From Deinococcus aestuarii (lineage in GTDB: Bacteria; Deinococcota; Deinococci; Deinococcales; Deinococcaceae): a stretch of 64,000 nt of DNA. This document shows positions 34,537 to 43,942 of this stretch, one piece after another; position 1 is the stretch's first letter, and each line of letters opens with the position of its first letter. Where the stretch lies: NCBI RefSeq assembly GCF_018863415.1, contig NZ_JAHKSN010000001.1:434001-498000 (forward strand), given 5' to 3'. The notes below the pieces were generated by a model. It made no database searches and was not told the origin of the DNA. It saw nothing but the letters and a program-made list of their open reading frames with translations. A program made the translations under genes and the position numbers.

Positions 34537-34977
34537 CTACGCGAACAGCCGCACCAGGGGCCGCCACCACGGAATGCCCGCCAGAATCACCACGAGCGCG
34601 AGCCCCGACCACAGGGCGGCAACGCGGAACTTGGCCTGGTTGCTCTGGGCCCGTTTGCTCAGGGCGCTGGCGAGGGTAGCGAAGACGGCGGCGACGAGTC
34701 CCAGGCCGAGGTGCTCCCACTGGAAGCTGGCGCGCGGGGCGTCCGAGAAGGCACGGCCCGCCGTGGCCCCCAGGAGCCCGAAGAGGAGCAACCCGAGCAC
34801 GACCTGAAGGTGCACGCTCCCCGCGAAGAGGGCGACCGGGCGGCGGTCGGCGGGGGTGAAGGCCCGCGCGCCCCCCACCCCGCGCACGCTGACGAACAGG
34901 GCCCAGACGCCCGCGATCAGGACGAGCCACCGCGTGAGGTTGTGCAGGGTGAGCAAAATCAGGTACAGGGTCGCCAT
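34537..34977 (-). CDS. Four-helix membrane protein
   Basis: A 146-residue integral membrane protein with four hydrophobic segments (about residues 4-28, 48-70, 86-108 and 118-138) and a histidine near the start of helices 1, 2 and 3 (LHNLTRW, VHLQVVLG, WEHLGLGL). That histidine spread would suit heme or copper binding but proves nothing. ATG at 34977, six bases after TACCCT. Not assigned to a family. Confidence 0.75.
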   Translation of the reverse strand: MATLYLILLTLHNLTRWLVLIAGVWALFVSVRGVGGARAFTPADRRPVALFAGSVHLQVVLGLLLFGLLGATAGRAFSDAPRASFQWEHLGLGLVAAVFATLASALSKRAQSNQAKFRVAALWSGLALVVILAGIPWWRPLVRLFA

Positions 34978-35044
34978 GCCGGTAGGGTAAGGGGAAGGGC
35001 CGGGGGCAGGTGCCCTCCCCTCCCCCTGGCACAAGGAGAGGCCT

Positions 35045-36829
35045 TCAGGGCACGGCTTCGCCGGGAGTACCCAGCGGCTCCACGGCGGCGGCCACCCACG
35101 ACCCCTGCCGGACGAGGAGCACCTGTGCCCCCGGCAGGGGCAGGACGAGCAGGTCGTGCAGGGGCAGGGCAGGCTGTCCGGGCAGGGCGGCGACCGCGCT
35201 CCCACCCGCGTCCCGGGAGACGCTCAGGCCCCGGTTGCGAACCTGGAGCGTGACCGGGCTCTTCCCCAGGCGGACGCTGACGAAGGCGCCGCTCCCCGGC
35301 ACGTCCAGGCTGGGGGCGGAGGACGGCGCGGGCAGCGGCTCGGGCGTGAAGGTCGCCGCGTGGAGAACGTCGTGCAGGGCGAGGGCGCGCTGCGCGGACA
35401 GGCCGAGGGCGGCGGCGCAGTCTCGCAGCGCGGCCTCCGCCTCGACGGGCGTGAGCCGGGCCAGGCGCGAGATCAGGGCGTCTACCCCCTTCCGGGCCAG
35501 GGTGAGCAGGGTCTCCTGGGAGGCGCCCGCGTACCGCTCCGCGCTGCGGGGACCGAGGGTGGCGGCGTCCACCTGCCCCCCCCGCAGGTGTTGCGCCGCC
35601 GCCCGGGCGAGCCGCAAGTTCGCGTGCTGCCCCCCCGGGTCGAGCAGCCGCGCCACCGCCCGCGCCCGCGCCGCGAGGTGGCCGGGGTCCACGCCGTCCC
35701 CGGTGCCCAAGCGCAGCAAGGCGTAATCGCCGCTCAGGGACACGCTCAGGGGACCCTGGGGGGTCGGCAGCGTCCAGGCCCGCTCGGTGGGGGGCAGGTG
35801 GGGTTGCAGCAGGGCGAGTTCTCCCCCGGCCTGGAACTGCCAGTGCGGACCGACCGGCTGCCAGCGCAGGTGCAGGCCCCGCCAGCGTGCCTCACGCCCG
35901 CCCGCGAGGTGAACGGCGAGGTCGTCCGCCCGGTCGTCGGGGGCGGGGAGCGCGGCGGCCGCGTGGGCGGCGTACAAGACGCTGCGGGCGGGCAACGCCC
36001 CGAGGGCCGGGGCCGGGGCGTCTTCCAGCAGCTCGGCGAGCAGGGTCAGCAGTCCCCGGGCCGCCGCGCGGATGGCGGGGCGCTCGCGCGGGTCACGCAC
36101 GGCCGGGTGCGCCGCCCGCAGCGCCTGGGCAAGGGCCGCCCGCGCCCCGGGGGCCAGGGGCTCGCGTTCGGCGGCCTCGATGCGCGCCGCGAGCAGGTCC
36201 TCGTCGGGATGCCGGGGAAAGGGGGCGTCGTGAACGGCCCAGAGGGCGGCCTGCACCCGTGCCCGCCCCGCCGGGGTCAGGAGCGCGTCGGCGAGGGCCC
36301 CGGCAAGCCCCCGCGCCACCTCGGGGTCGTGCAGGGACACCAGGGGGTCGTGCTCGGCGGGAACCACCAGCGGCTCGGCCACCCCCCGCGCGGCGCGCTC
36401 AGCGTTTTCCAGGGCCGCGTACAGCACCCGCAGGCCCAGGCGCCCGGGCTCGCCCCACAGGGGGCGGGTCCGCCCGGCCGCCCGCACGCGCAGGTCCGCG
36501 TGCCACGCGAGGCGCCGCAGTTCCTCCCACGCGCGGGTCTCGGGCGAGTCCCCGGCGGCGGGCGCGGACCAGGCAGGGGCGGGGGGTCCACCGGGTCGCC
36601 CTTCTGGCCGAACTGCGGCGGGCCCGTCCTCGCCCCGTCTGGTCCGGTACCGCCGGTCACTCTCCAGCAGGCGGCGCTGGAGGGCGGGCTCCAGCCCGGC
36701 CCCGAGGAGGAGGTCGCGCAGTTCGGAGAGGGCTCGTCGGCCCCCGCGCGGCACCCGGCCCGCCAGAACGTCGGCGACCCGGTATTCGTACAACTCGACG
36801 AGTTCGGCCCAGTACGCCCAGGAGGTCAC
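35045..36829 (-). CDS. Large hypothetical protein beside the membrane kinase
   Basis: A 594-residue soluble protein of unknown function. The N-terminal 70 residues are helical (VADVLAGRVPRGGRRALSEL); the middle is alanine/arginine-rich helix; the last 120 residues look beta-rich (GDYALLRLG, KSPVTLQVRNRGLSVSRDAGG, QVLLVRQGSWVAAAVEPLG). No catalytic motif is recognised. The GTG start at 36829 follows TATACT and six bases. It diverges from the kinase at 36983 with about 90 bases between promoters, so it could be a substrate or partner. Confidence 0.7.
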   Translation of the reverse strand: MTSWAYWAELVELYEYRVADVLAGRVPRGGRRALSELRDLLLGAGLEPALQRRLLESDRRYRTRRGEDGPAAVRPEGRPGGPPAPAWSAPAAGDSPETRAWEELRRLAWHADLRVRAAGRTRPLWGEPGRLGLRVLYAALENAERAARGVAEPLVVPAEHDPLVSLHDPEVARGLAGALADALLTPAGRARVQAALWAVHDAPFPRHPDEDLLAARIEAAEREPLAPGARAALAQALRAAHPAVRDPRERPAIRAAARGLLTLLAELLEDAPAPALGALPARSVLYAAHAAAALPAPDDRADDLAVHLAGGREARWRGLHLRWQPVGPHWQFQAGGELALLQPHLPPTERAWTLPTPQGPLSVSLSGDYALLRLGTGDGVDPGHLAARARAVARLLDPGGQHANLRLARAAAQHLRGGQVDAATLGPRSAERYAGASQETLLTLARKGVDALISRLARLTPVEAEAALRDCAAALGLSAQRALALHDVLHAATFTPEPLPAPSSAPSLDVPGSGAFVSVRLGKSPVTLQVRNRGLSVSRDAGGSAVAALPGQPALPLHDLLVLPLPGAQVLLVRQGSWVAAAVEPLGTPGEAVP

Positions 36830-36918
36830 CGGGTCAGTATAGGAAGGGGCCCGGCCCGCTCACGCCCCCCTTCCCCCCCGCCGAGGGAGTCTGTAAGCGT
36901 CCAGACAGGGGGGTCCGG

Positions 36919-36924
36919 TATAAA
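36919..36924 (+). promoter_or_regulatory. -10 element of the leader peptide/kinase transcript
   Basis: TATAAA lies just upstream of AAGGAAGG and the leader-peptide ATG at 36936, so transcription from here would start near 36931 and leave the leader ORF almost at the 5' end. Confidence 0.4.
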
Positions 36925-36935
36925 GGAAGGTAGCC

Positions 36936-36986
36936 ATGCGCGTTCCTCCCGCCGCCTGCCCACCTCCCTGCGGGGACCGCCCGTGA
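36936..36986 (+). CDS. Leader peptide overlapping the kinase start
   Basis: A 16-codon ORF, MRVPPAACPPPCGDRP, with AAGGAAGG five bases before its ATG. Its TGA overlaps the kinase GTG (GTGA at 36983-36986), and the kinase has no good ribosome binding site of its own, so kinase synthesis probably depends on translating this ORF. The CPPPC stretch is a polyproline run of the sort that slows ribosomes without EF-P. Whether it regulates is inference. Confidence 0.55.
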   Translation: MRVPPAACPPPCGDRP

Positions 36987-39025
36987 ACGTGCTGCTGCTC
37001 GGCGCCCTCTTCGTGGTGGGCCTCCTGATCTGTATTCGTTCGGGCGAGCGCACCCTCAGCCTCGCCGTGGCCGCCCTCGCGCTCGGGCTGGCGACGCTCC
37101 TGGGTTCGCTGGCCCTCGGCGGGGGCGGGCTCGGCCGGGCACAGGGGGTCCTCGTCGCCGCGGCGGTCGTGGCGGGGAGCGCCGCCTTCCGGCTGGGCCG
37201 GGTGGCCGTGCCGGGGGGGGGCCTGCGCCTGCCGGGCGGCCCGCGCACCCTCTTTCCCACCGGGGTCAGGCGCACGGCGTCCCCCCCGCCCCGCCCGCTC
37301 CCCACCGTGCCCGACCTGAACTTTCAGGACTACGAGGTGCTCGACCGGGTGGGCATCGGCGGCATGGGCAGCGTGTACCGGGCCCGGCGGCGGCTCGACG
37401 GTCGGGTCGTGGCCCTCAAGGTGCCGCAGGAGAAGTACCTCGCCGACGCGCGCTTCGTCAAACGCTTTTACCGCGAGGCCGAGGTGCTCAAGAGATTCAG
37501 CCACCCCGGCGTCGTGCGGGTGTACGACTACCGGATGGAGGCCCCCGAGCACTACATCGCCATGGAGTTCCTCGACGGCGAGAGCCTGGAGGCGTTGCTC
37601 GACCGCCGCCCGCTGAGTTTCGCGGAATGCACCCAGGTCCTATGCGCCCTCGCCGACGCGCTGCGGCACATCCACGGGCATAATGTGGTCCACCGCGACA
37701 TCAAGCCCGCGAACGTGATGGTGCTCAGGCACGCCTTCGTGGAGGGCAAGCTGCGCGAGGGCGGCGTCAAGCTGATGGACTTCGGCATCGCGGTCGGCAA
37801 GGTGCTCACGCGGCTCACCATGACGGGCACGCGGGTGGGGACGCCGGTGTACATGGCCCCCGAGCAGGCCAAGGGCAACCGGGTGGACGCCCGCAGCGAC
37901 GTGTACTCGCTGGGGCTGCTCGCCTACGAGATGGCGACCGGGCAACCCGCCTTCAAGGGCAGTTACGAGGCGGTGGTGCACCAGCAGGTGTTCGAGACGC
38001 CCAAGCCGCCCAAGCAGGTGCGGCTGGAGGTGCCCGGCAAGCTCGCCGACCTGATCTTGCACATGATCGAAAAAGACCCCGACGCCCGCCCCACCCTCGA
38101 CGAGGTGATCGCCCGCTTGGGCGCCGGGGTGCTGGAGGACGAGACCTTCACCGACCCCCTGGCCCTGGCCCTGGGCGTGGTGGAAAAGCGCGGCACTCTG
38201 CGGCTCCTCGACCTGGGAGGTCGGCTGCGCCTGAGCCTGCGCGACACGGGGGGCGAGGGGGGACTGCCGGGGGCGCCGAACGCCCTGGCCGCCGACCCGG
38301 AGGGTTTCCTCTACGCCGCCCTGCTCGACTTCCGCCAGGGCAAGGCGGGCACCCTGATCCGCCGCTTCGCCCCCGACGGCCGCGAGGTTTCCTCTTTCGG
38401 CCCCTACGGGCTGGGCGAGGGCGAGCTCCTGCAACCCGTCGGCCTCGCCGTGGCGCGGGGGCACGTCTACGTCCTCGACGCGGAGGCGCACCATGTCGTC
38501 GTCTACGACACGCACGGACGTTTCGTGCGGAGATTCGGCGGGCGCGGGCGGGGCCTGGGCCGTTTCGAGGGCCCGCGCGCCATCGCCGCCGCGCCGAACG
38601 GGGAGGTGTACGTCCTCGACCACGGCAACCGCGAGGTGCAGAGATTTTCCCCACAGGGCGAGTACCTCAGCCGCTACGCCTTCCGCCTCGACCGGGAGAG
38701 TGACGCCCTGCGTGAGCTGGAGGGCCTGGGCGTGGACGGCTCCGGCGCCGTGTATATCGTGGACGGGGTGGCCCGCCGGGTGCGCCGCATCGAGCCCGGC
38801 GGCAAGCCCGGCGCGTCCTTCGCCCTCGAACCGCTTGTCGGGGAGCCGGAGGGGGCGCCGTGGCTGCTTCAGATCGGCTCCGAGGGACAGGTGTTCGCCG
38901 TGCGCCGGGGCGGTCAGGTGCTGCGAGCCTACAGCGCCGCCGGAGACCTCCTCGCCTCCCACGACATGTACGCGCCTGTGCAGGCGTTGACGCTGCTGCC
39001 CCGGCCCACGCCGGTTCCGGCTTAG
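36983..39025 (+). CDS. Membrane Ser/Thr protein kinase with C-terminal NHL-type propeller
   Basis: A 680-residue protein. Residues 2-70 hold two or three membrane helices; 116-380 a Hanks-type kinase with gly-loop GIGGMG (124-129), K146, HRD 237-239, DFG 266-268 and APE 292-294; about 420-670 NHL-like repeats (VGLAVARGHVYVLDAEAHHVVVYD and similar). All catalytic residues are present. No membrane helix separates kinase from propeller, so both should lie on the same side, unlike PknB/PknD with an external sensor. GTG at 36983 overlaps the leader peptide. It recalls Deinococcus kinases with propeller domains, but the order of parts differs. Confidence 0.9.
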   Translation: MNVLLLGALFVVGLLICIRSGERTLSLAVAALALGLATLLGSLALGGGGLGRAQGVLVAAAVVAGSAAFRLGRVAVPGGGLRLPGGPRTLFPTGVRRTASPPPRPLPTVPDLNFQDYEVLDRVGIGGMGSVYRARRRLDGRVVALKVPQEKYLADARFVKRFYREAEVLKRFSHPGVVRVYDYRMEAPEHYIAMEFLDGESLEALLDRRPLSFAECTQVLCALADALRHIHGHNVVHRDIKPANVMVLRHAFVEGKLREGGVKLMDFGIAVGKVLTRLTMTGTRVGTPVYMAPEQAKGNRVDARSDVYSLGLLAYEMATGQPAFKGSYEAVVHQQVFETPKPPKQVRLEVPGKLADLILHMIEKDPDARPTLDEVIARLGAGVLEDETFTDPLALALGVVEKRGTLRLLDLGGRLRLSLRDTGGEGGLPGAPNALAADPEGFLYAALLDFRQGKAGTLIRRFAPDGREVSSFGPYGLGEGELLQPVGLAVARGHVYVLDAEAHHVVVYDTHGRFVRRFGGRGRGLGRFEGPRAIAAAPNGEVYVLDHGNREVQRFSPQGEYLSRYAFRLDRESDALRELEGLGVDGSGAVYIVDGVARRVRRIEPGGKPGASFALEPLVGEPEGAPWLLQIGSEGQVFAVRRGGQVLRAYSAAGDLLASHDMYAPVQALTLLPRPTPVPA

Positions 39026-39086
39026 GACACGTAGGCCAAGGGAAAGAGGCGAACACCCGGAGCCACCACCTTTGGTGCCAGAGCCC

Positions 39087-39398
39087 TCAATCGCAGAAAC
39101 TCAGAACGCCTGTTTTTGCCTCTATGGCTAAAGTCAGGACCTTCATGATTCGTTGCCATGCATCAGACTCAGGAGCGGCTTCCCCCTCCATTCTTCGAAA
39201 AATGGCGACCAACTGCCGCACTTGTCCTGAAGTTAGGCGGACATCCTCGAACGGATGAAGATCGCAACCCTCACGCTGGGCGATTTCAAAAAATGCTCTG
39301 CAGGCCACGTGGTCTTCTAGGTAAATTCTCCCCAGGTACGAGAGTCCTGCATTTGAATCTTGGTTGGGTTGGTAATCCAAAAGGCTGTACAGGTGCAT
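39087..39398 (-). CDS. Hypothetical protein of low GC
   Basis: A 103-residue soluble acidic protein (starts MHLYSLLDYQPNQDSNAGL). It is visibly richer in A and T than its neighbours, suggesting acquisition. The middle (YLEDHVACRAFFEIAQREGCDLHPFE) and the long last helix could form a small helical fold. Not recognised. TAAAGT lies ten bases upstream of the ATG at 39398. An upstream start in the same frame (39440) is possible but less likely. Confidence 0.5.
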   Translation of the reverse strand: MHLYSLLDYQPNQDSNAGLSYLGRIYLEDHVACRAFFEIAQREGCDLHPFEDVRLTSGQVRQLVAIFRRMEGEAAPESDAWQRIMKVLTLAIEAKTGVLSFCD

Positions 39399-39456
39399 GT
39401 CATCACGCACTTTAGAACCGCAGCACCCTTTGGCCTGCACGCCCTAGACTCCCCCC

Positions 39457-39726
39457 ATGAGTGACCTTCCCACCCTCACCCTCTACACCCGGGCGGGCTG
39501 CCACCTGTGCGAGCAGGCGGAGGCGGGACTCCAGGCCCTCGCCTACCGTTACACGCCCGTGGACGTGAGCGGGAACGCGGAGCTGGAGGCCTGGTACGGC
39601 CACGACGTGCCCGTGCTGGCGCTGGGGGAGCGCGTGCTGCTCAAGGGCGTGCTGGGTCGGGGGCGCCTGAGCAATCTCAAGGTGCAACTGCTGCGGGAGG
39701 CGCGGGCGGGCACCCCGGGCGGCTGA
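39457..39726 (+). CDS. Glutaredoxin-like protein (DUF836/Grx2-like)
   Basis: An 89-residue thioredoxin-fold protein with a redox motif CHLC at residues 15-18 and VDVSGNAELEAWYGHDVPVLAL leading to the cis-proline VPV. Likely reduces disulfides in the cytosol. ATG at 39457, six bases after TAGACT (39445-39450). It lies 61 bases upstream of ftsY. Confidence 0.85.
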   Translation: MSDLPTLTLYTRAGCHLCEQAEAGLQALAYRYTPVDVSGNAELEAWYGHDVPVLALGERVLLKGVLGRGRLSNLKVQLLREARAGTPGG

Positions 39727-39787
39727 GTGGCCCCGCTTTGCGACCCCGTGCGCCCGCCGAAGTCCCCGCGGGCGCTATGGTGGGGGT

Positions 39788-40753
<966 letters not shown>

Positions 40754-40761
40754 GCCCGGGG

Positions 40762-40790
40762 AGGCGGCGCATGGGTGGCCGCCTTCTTCC
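40762..40790 (+). terminator. ftsY: Terminator of ftsY
   Basis: AGGCGGC (40762-40768) pairs with GCCGCCT (40778-40784), followed by TCTTCC, ten bases after the stop codon. Confidence 0.6.
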
Positions 40791-40931
40791 GTTGACGAGG
40801 GGCTTTCCAGTGGCCGCGCTCAGGGCCGGGCTTTAGGAACCTCGCCTGTGACGGGGACGCAAGGGCAGGCCTTCTAGGCTGGGCCATTCCAAGGCCGCCT
40901 TCTCTCCTCCGGGACGGCGAAAGGACCTCCC

Positions 40932-41459
40932 ATGCGTACTCCCCTGATCCTCCTGCTCCTCGCTTCCCTCACCCTCACGGCCTGTGGCGGAACGGGCACG
41001 CCCGGCACCTCCGGGACCAGCGACGCCGGTCATCCGACCCAGAGCCCCGAGGAGGCCCTGATCCTCCAGCAGGTGAATGAGGTCCGCGCCCAGCCCCAGA
41101 TGTGCGGCGCCCGGCGTTTCGCCGCGACCACACCCGTCACCTGGAACGGCTCTCTGGCAAAGGCGGCCCGCGCCCACGCCGACGACATGGCGACCCGTGG
41201 GTATTTCGATCACCAGAGCCCCGAAGGACAGGAGGTCGAGGACCGCGCCGAGGCCGCCGGATACACGGGCTGGCGATTCGTGGGCGAGAACATCGCCGCC
41301 GGGTACGACGGTGAGCACGTCATGGCAGCCTGGTTAGCCAGTGAAAGCCACTGCAAGACGCTGATGGACCCGAATTTCAGGGAACTCGGCGTCGGCTACG
41401 TGGACCGCCCCGGCAGCCGTGAGGGCACCTACTGGGTGCAGGACTTCGGCACGCGCTGA
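40932..41459 (+). CDS. CAP/SCP-domain lipoprotein
   Basis: A 175-residue lipoprotein: signal peptide with lipobox LTAC (Cys18), a short Gly/Thr/Ser linker, then a CAP domain: ILQQVNEVRAQPQMC, LAKAARAHADDMATRGYFDHQSPEG, FVGENIAAGYDGEHVMAAWLASESHCKTLMD and GVGYVDRPG. The His, Glu, Glu, His cavity residues are present. Bacterial CAP proteins are secreted and mostly of unknown action. ATG at 40932 behind AAAGGAC. Confidence 0.85.
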   Translation: MRTPLILLLLASLTLTACGGTGTPGTSGTSDAGHPTQSPEEALILQQVNEVRAQPQMCGARRFAATTPVTWNGSLAKAARAHADDMATRGYFDHQSPEGQEVEDRAEAAGYTGWRFVGENIAAGYDGEHVMAAWLASESHCKTLMDPNFRELGVGYVDRPGSREGTYWVQDFGTR

Positions 41460-41513
41460 GCAGGAGGGAGGGAAGCGGCACAGGACGGCGCCTCTCCCCT
41501 CGTCCTCCACGAC

Positions 41514-42224
41514 CTATCCCCCCAGGTAGGCGTGCAGCACCCGCTCGTCGTTCACGAGCTGCGAGCTGTCCCCCTGCAAGGTGAGTTGCCCGGCGTCGAG
41601 CACATAGGTCCGGTGACTCTGCCCCATCGCCAGCCGCGCGTTCTGCTCGACGAGGAGGATGGTCGTCCCTGACTCGTTCAGGCTGCGGATGATGGCGAAG
41701 ATTTCGCGGACGATCAGGGGCGCCAGTCCCAGCGAGGGCTCGTCGAGGAGGAGCAGGCGGGGGCGGCTCATCAGCGCGCGGGCGATGGCGAGCATCTGCT
41801 GTTCGCCGCCCGAGAGCGTCCCGGCGAGTTGGCCCCGCCGCTCGCCCAGCCGGGGAAACCGCTCGTACATCTGCCGTATGTCCGCCCTCACCTCCGCCGC
41901 GTTCCGCCGCGTGTAGGCCCCCAGCTCCAGGTTGTCCTCCACGCTCTGCCGGGCGAGGACCTGCCTTCCTTCCGGGCTCTGCGCGATGCCCAGCCGCACC
42001 GCCTCGTCGGGGGGCAGGCGGGTGATGTCGCGGCCCTCGAACAGAATGCGGCCCTCGCGCGGGCGCACAAGGCGGGACACGGCGCGCAGGGTGGTCGTCT
42101 TCCCCGCCCCGTTCGCGCCGATCAGGGTGACGACCTCGCCCTCATCGACATGCAGGCTCAGGCCGCGCACCGCCTGGACGCCGCCGTAATTCACGCTCAA
42201 GTTCTCGATTTGCAGCAGCGCCAT
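41514..42224 (-). CDS. livF: Branched-chain amino acid ABC transporter ATPase
   Basis: A 236-residue ATPase: Walker A GANGAGKTT, signature LSGGEQQMLAIARALM, Walker B LLLLDEPSLGLAP and switch His in VEQNARL. The LivF-type DEPSLGLAP and the pairing with livG identify it. Its ATG overlaps the livG stop (TGATG). It is the last gene of livJ-H-M-G-F. Confidence 0.94.
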   Translation of the reverse strand: MALLQIENLSVNYGGVQAVRGLSLHVDEGEVVTLIGANGAGKTTTLRAVSRLVRPREGRILFEGRDITRLPPDEAVRLGIAQSPEGRQVLARQSVEDNLELGAYTRRNAAEVRADIRQMYERFPRLGERRGQLAGTLSGGEQQMLAIARALMSRPRLLLLDEPSLGLAPLIVREIFAIIRSLNESGTTILLVEQNARLAMGQSHRTYVLDAGQLTLQGDSSQLVNDERVLHAYLGG

Positions 42225-43003
42225 CACTCGCCCCCCAGGTACGCCTCGATCACCCTCGGGTCGCGCTGCACCGCCGCCGGATCGCCGATGGCGATCAGTT
42301 GCCCGAAGTTGAGCACCGCCACCCGGTCGCAGAGGTTCATCACCAGGGGAACGTGGTGCTCGATCACGAGGACGGTGAGGTCGAAGCGGTCGCGCACCTG
42401 CCGGATGAAGGCGGTCAACCCGCCCTTCTCGCTGGTATTCATGCCCGCCGCCGGTTCGTCGAGGAGCAGCACGCGCGGCTCGGTGGCGAGGGCGCGGGCG
42501 ATCTCCAGGCGGCGCTGGTCCCCGTAGCTGAAGTTCCCCGCCCGCTCCCCCGCCCGGTCGGCGAGGCCCACGAGGTCGAGGAGGGCCCAGGCCCGTTCCT
42601 CCACCCGTGCCTCCTCGGATCGGGCCGTGCCGAAGACGCCCGCCCACAGCCCCGCGTTCGTGCGGACATGCTGGGCGATCTTTACGTTTTCCAGCGCGGT
42701 GAGGGCCCGGAAGAGCCGGATGTTCTGGAAGGTGCGGCTCATCCCCAAGGCGGCGATGCGGTGCGGGGCGAGGCCGGTCACCCGCTGTCCCCGGTAGGTG
42801 AGCGTGCCCGCGCTCGGCGGCGTCAGGCCTGTCATCAGGTTGAAGAGGGTCGTCTTCCCCGCCCCGTTGGGGCCGATCAGACCGAAGATTTCGCCCTCGG
42901 CCACGTCGAAACTCACGTCGTTCACCGCGACGAGGCCGCCGAAGCGCCGGGTCAGGCCGCGCGCCTCCAGCACGGTCTTTCGTTCGGTCAGCGTGGCGGT
43001 CAA
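42224..43003 (-). CDS. livG: Branched-chain amino acid ABC transporter ATPase
   Basis: A 259-residue ATPase: Walker [13 protein letters not shown], the LivG insert with [20 protein letters not shown], signature [15 protein letters not shown], Walker [12 protein letters not shown]. Start is TTG at 43003 in a TTGA overlap with the livM stop, supported by GGGAGGC upstream; translation therefore appears coupled to livM. Confidence 0.93.
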   Translation of the reverse strand: MTATLTERKTVLEARGLTRRFGGLVAVNDVSFDVAEGEIFGLIGPNGAGKTTLFNLMTGLTPPSAGTLTYRGQRVTGLAPHRIAALGMSRTFQNIRLFRALTALENVKIAQHVRTNAGLWAGVFGTARSEEARVEERAWALLDLVGLADRAGERAGNFSYGDQRRLEIARALATEPRVLLLDEPAAGMNTSEKGGLTAFIRQVRDRFDLTVLVIEHHVPLVMNLCDRVAVLNFGQLIAIGDPAAVQRDPRVIEAYLGGE

Positions 43004-43941
43004 GGCGTGCCTCCCTTCGCCTCCACCACGACGGGGACGGAAGGCGGGCGGCGGGGAGGCGGTGGGCGCCGTACGCCTTGCAGAGCCCCCACGATGCCCT
43101 GCGGCAGGTACAGGCTCGCCACGACCAGAACCAGCCCGTTGATGACCAGCCGCCAGTCGGCCAGGAAGCGCAGCAGCTCGGGCACGGCGGTGAGGAGGGC
43201 ACCGCCCACCACCGGGCCCCAGATGTTGCGCGACCCGCCGATCAGCACGAAGGCGAGGATGGCGATGGAGGCGTCGAAGGTACCCTGCTTGGCGTTCCAG
43301 GTGTTCAGGAAGGGGGCACTCATCGCCCCGACGATCCCGGCCAGCACCGCGCCGATCACGAAGGCGAGGACCTTGTAGCGCGTCGGCGGCACGCCCATCG
43401 CGTCGGCGGCGAGTTCGTCCTCGCGGATGGCGCGGAAGGCCCGGCCCACCCGCGAGCGTTCGAGCTGCCACGCGAAGAGCAGGATGAGGATCAGCAGCGG
43501 CCCGAAGAGGAAGATGTACTGCCAGCGGTCCTGAAAGCCGAACGCCTGCGGGATGCCGAAGATGCCGATGGCCCCGCCCGTGACGCCCAGGTTCAGGCTC
43601 ACCACGCGCAGGATTTCGACGAAGGCGATGGTCGCCAGGGCGAGGTAGATACCGCGCAGCCGCAGGGCGGGGATGCCCACGACAAGGCCGAGCAGCCCGC
43701 AGATCAGCGCCGCCGCGAGCCAGGTGAGCGGGAACATCCCGTTGCCCAGCGACTCACGCAGTCCCGCAAAGGCCGGATTGGTGAGCAAGATGGCGGCGAC
43801 GTACCCCCCCACCGCGTAGAAGCCGGGGCTGGCGAGGCTGAGCTGCCCGGCCTGGAGCGGGAAATACAGGCTCAGGCCCAGCAGGCCCGCCTGCACCATC
43901 GTGACGATCAGGAAGCCGTACTGGGCGAGAAAATCTCCCAT
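43000..43941 (-). CDS. livM: Branched-chain amino acid ABC transporter permease
   Basis: A 313-residue permease with about eight to ten membrane segments. Typical LivM features: [25 protein letters not shown] near the start and the cytoplasmic EAA-like loop [19 protein letters not shown]. It begins two bases after the livH stop. A proline/arginine-rich tail of about 20 residues ends the protein. Confidence 0.93.
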   Translation of the reverse strand: MGDFLAQYGFLIVTMVQAGLLGLSLYFPLQAGQLSLASPGFYAVGGYVAAILLTNPAFAGLRESLGNGMFPLTWLAAALICGLLGLVVGIPALRLRGIYLALATIAFVEILRVVSLNLGVTGGAIGIFGIPQAFGFQDRWQYIFLFGPLLILILLFAWQLERSRVGRAFRAIREDELAADAMGVPPTRYKVLAFVIGAVLAGIVGAMSAPFLNTWNAKQGTFDASIAILAFVLIGGSRNIWGPVVGGALLTAVPELLRFLADWRLVINGLVLVVASLYLPQGIVGALQGVRRPPPPRRPPSVPVVVEAKGGTP

Positions 43942-43942
43942 G

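Noticed and set aside
37640..38962. Minus-strand 440-codon reading frame
   Set aside because: Shadow of the membrane kinase; its histidine/valine/glutamate-rich sequence is typical of antisense GC-rich frames.
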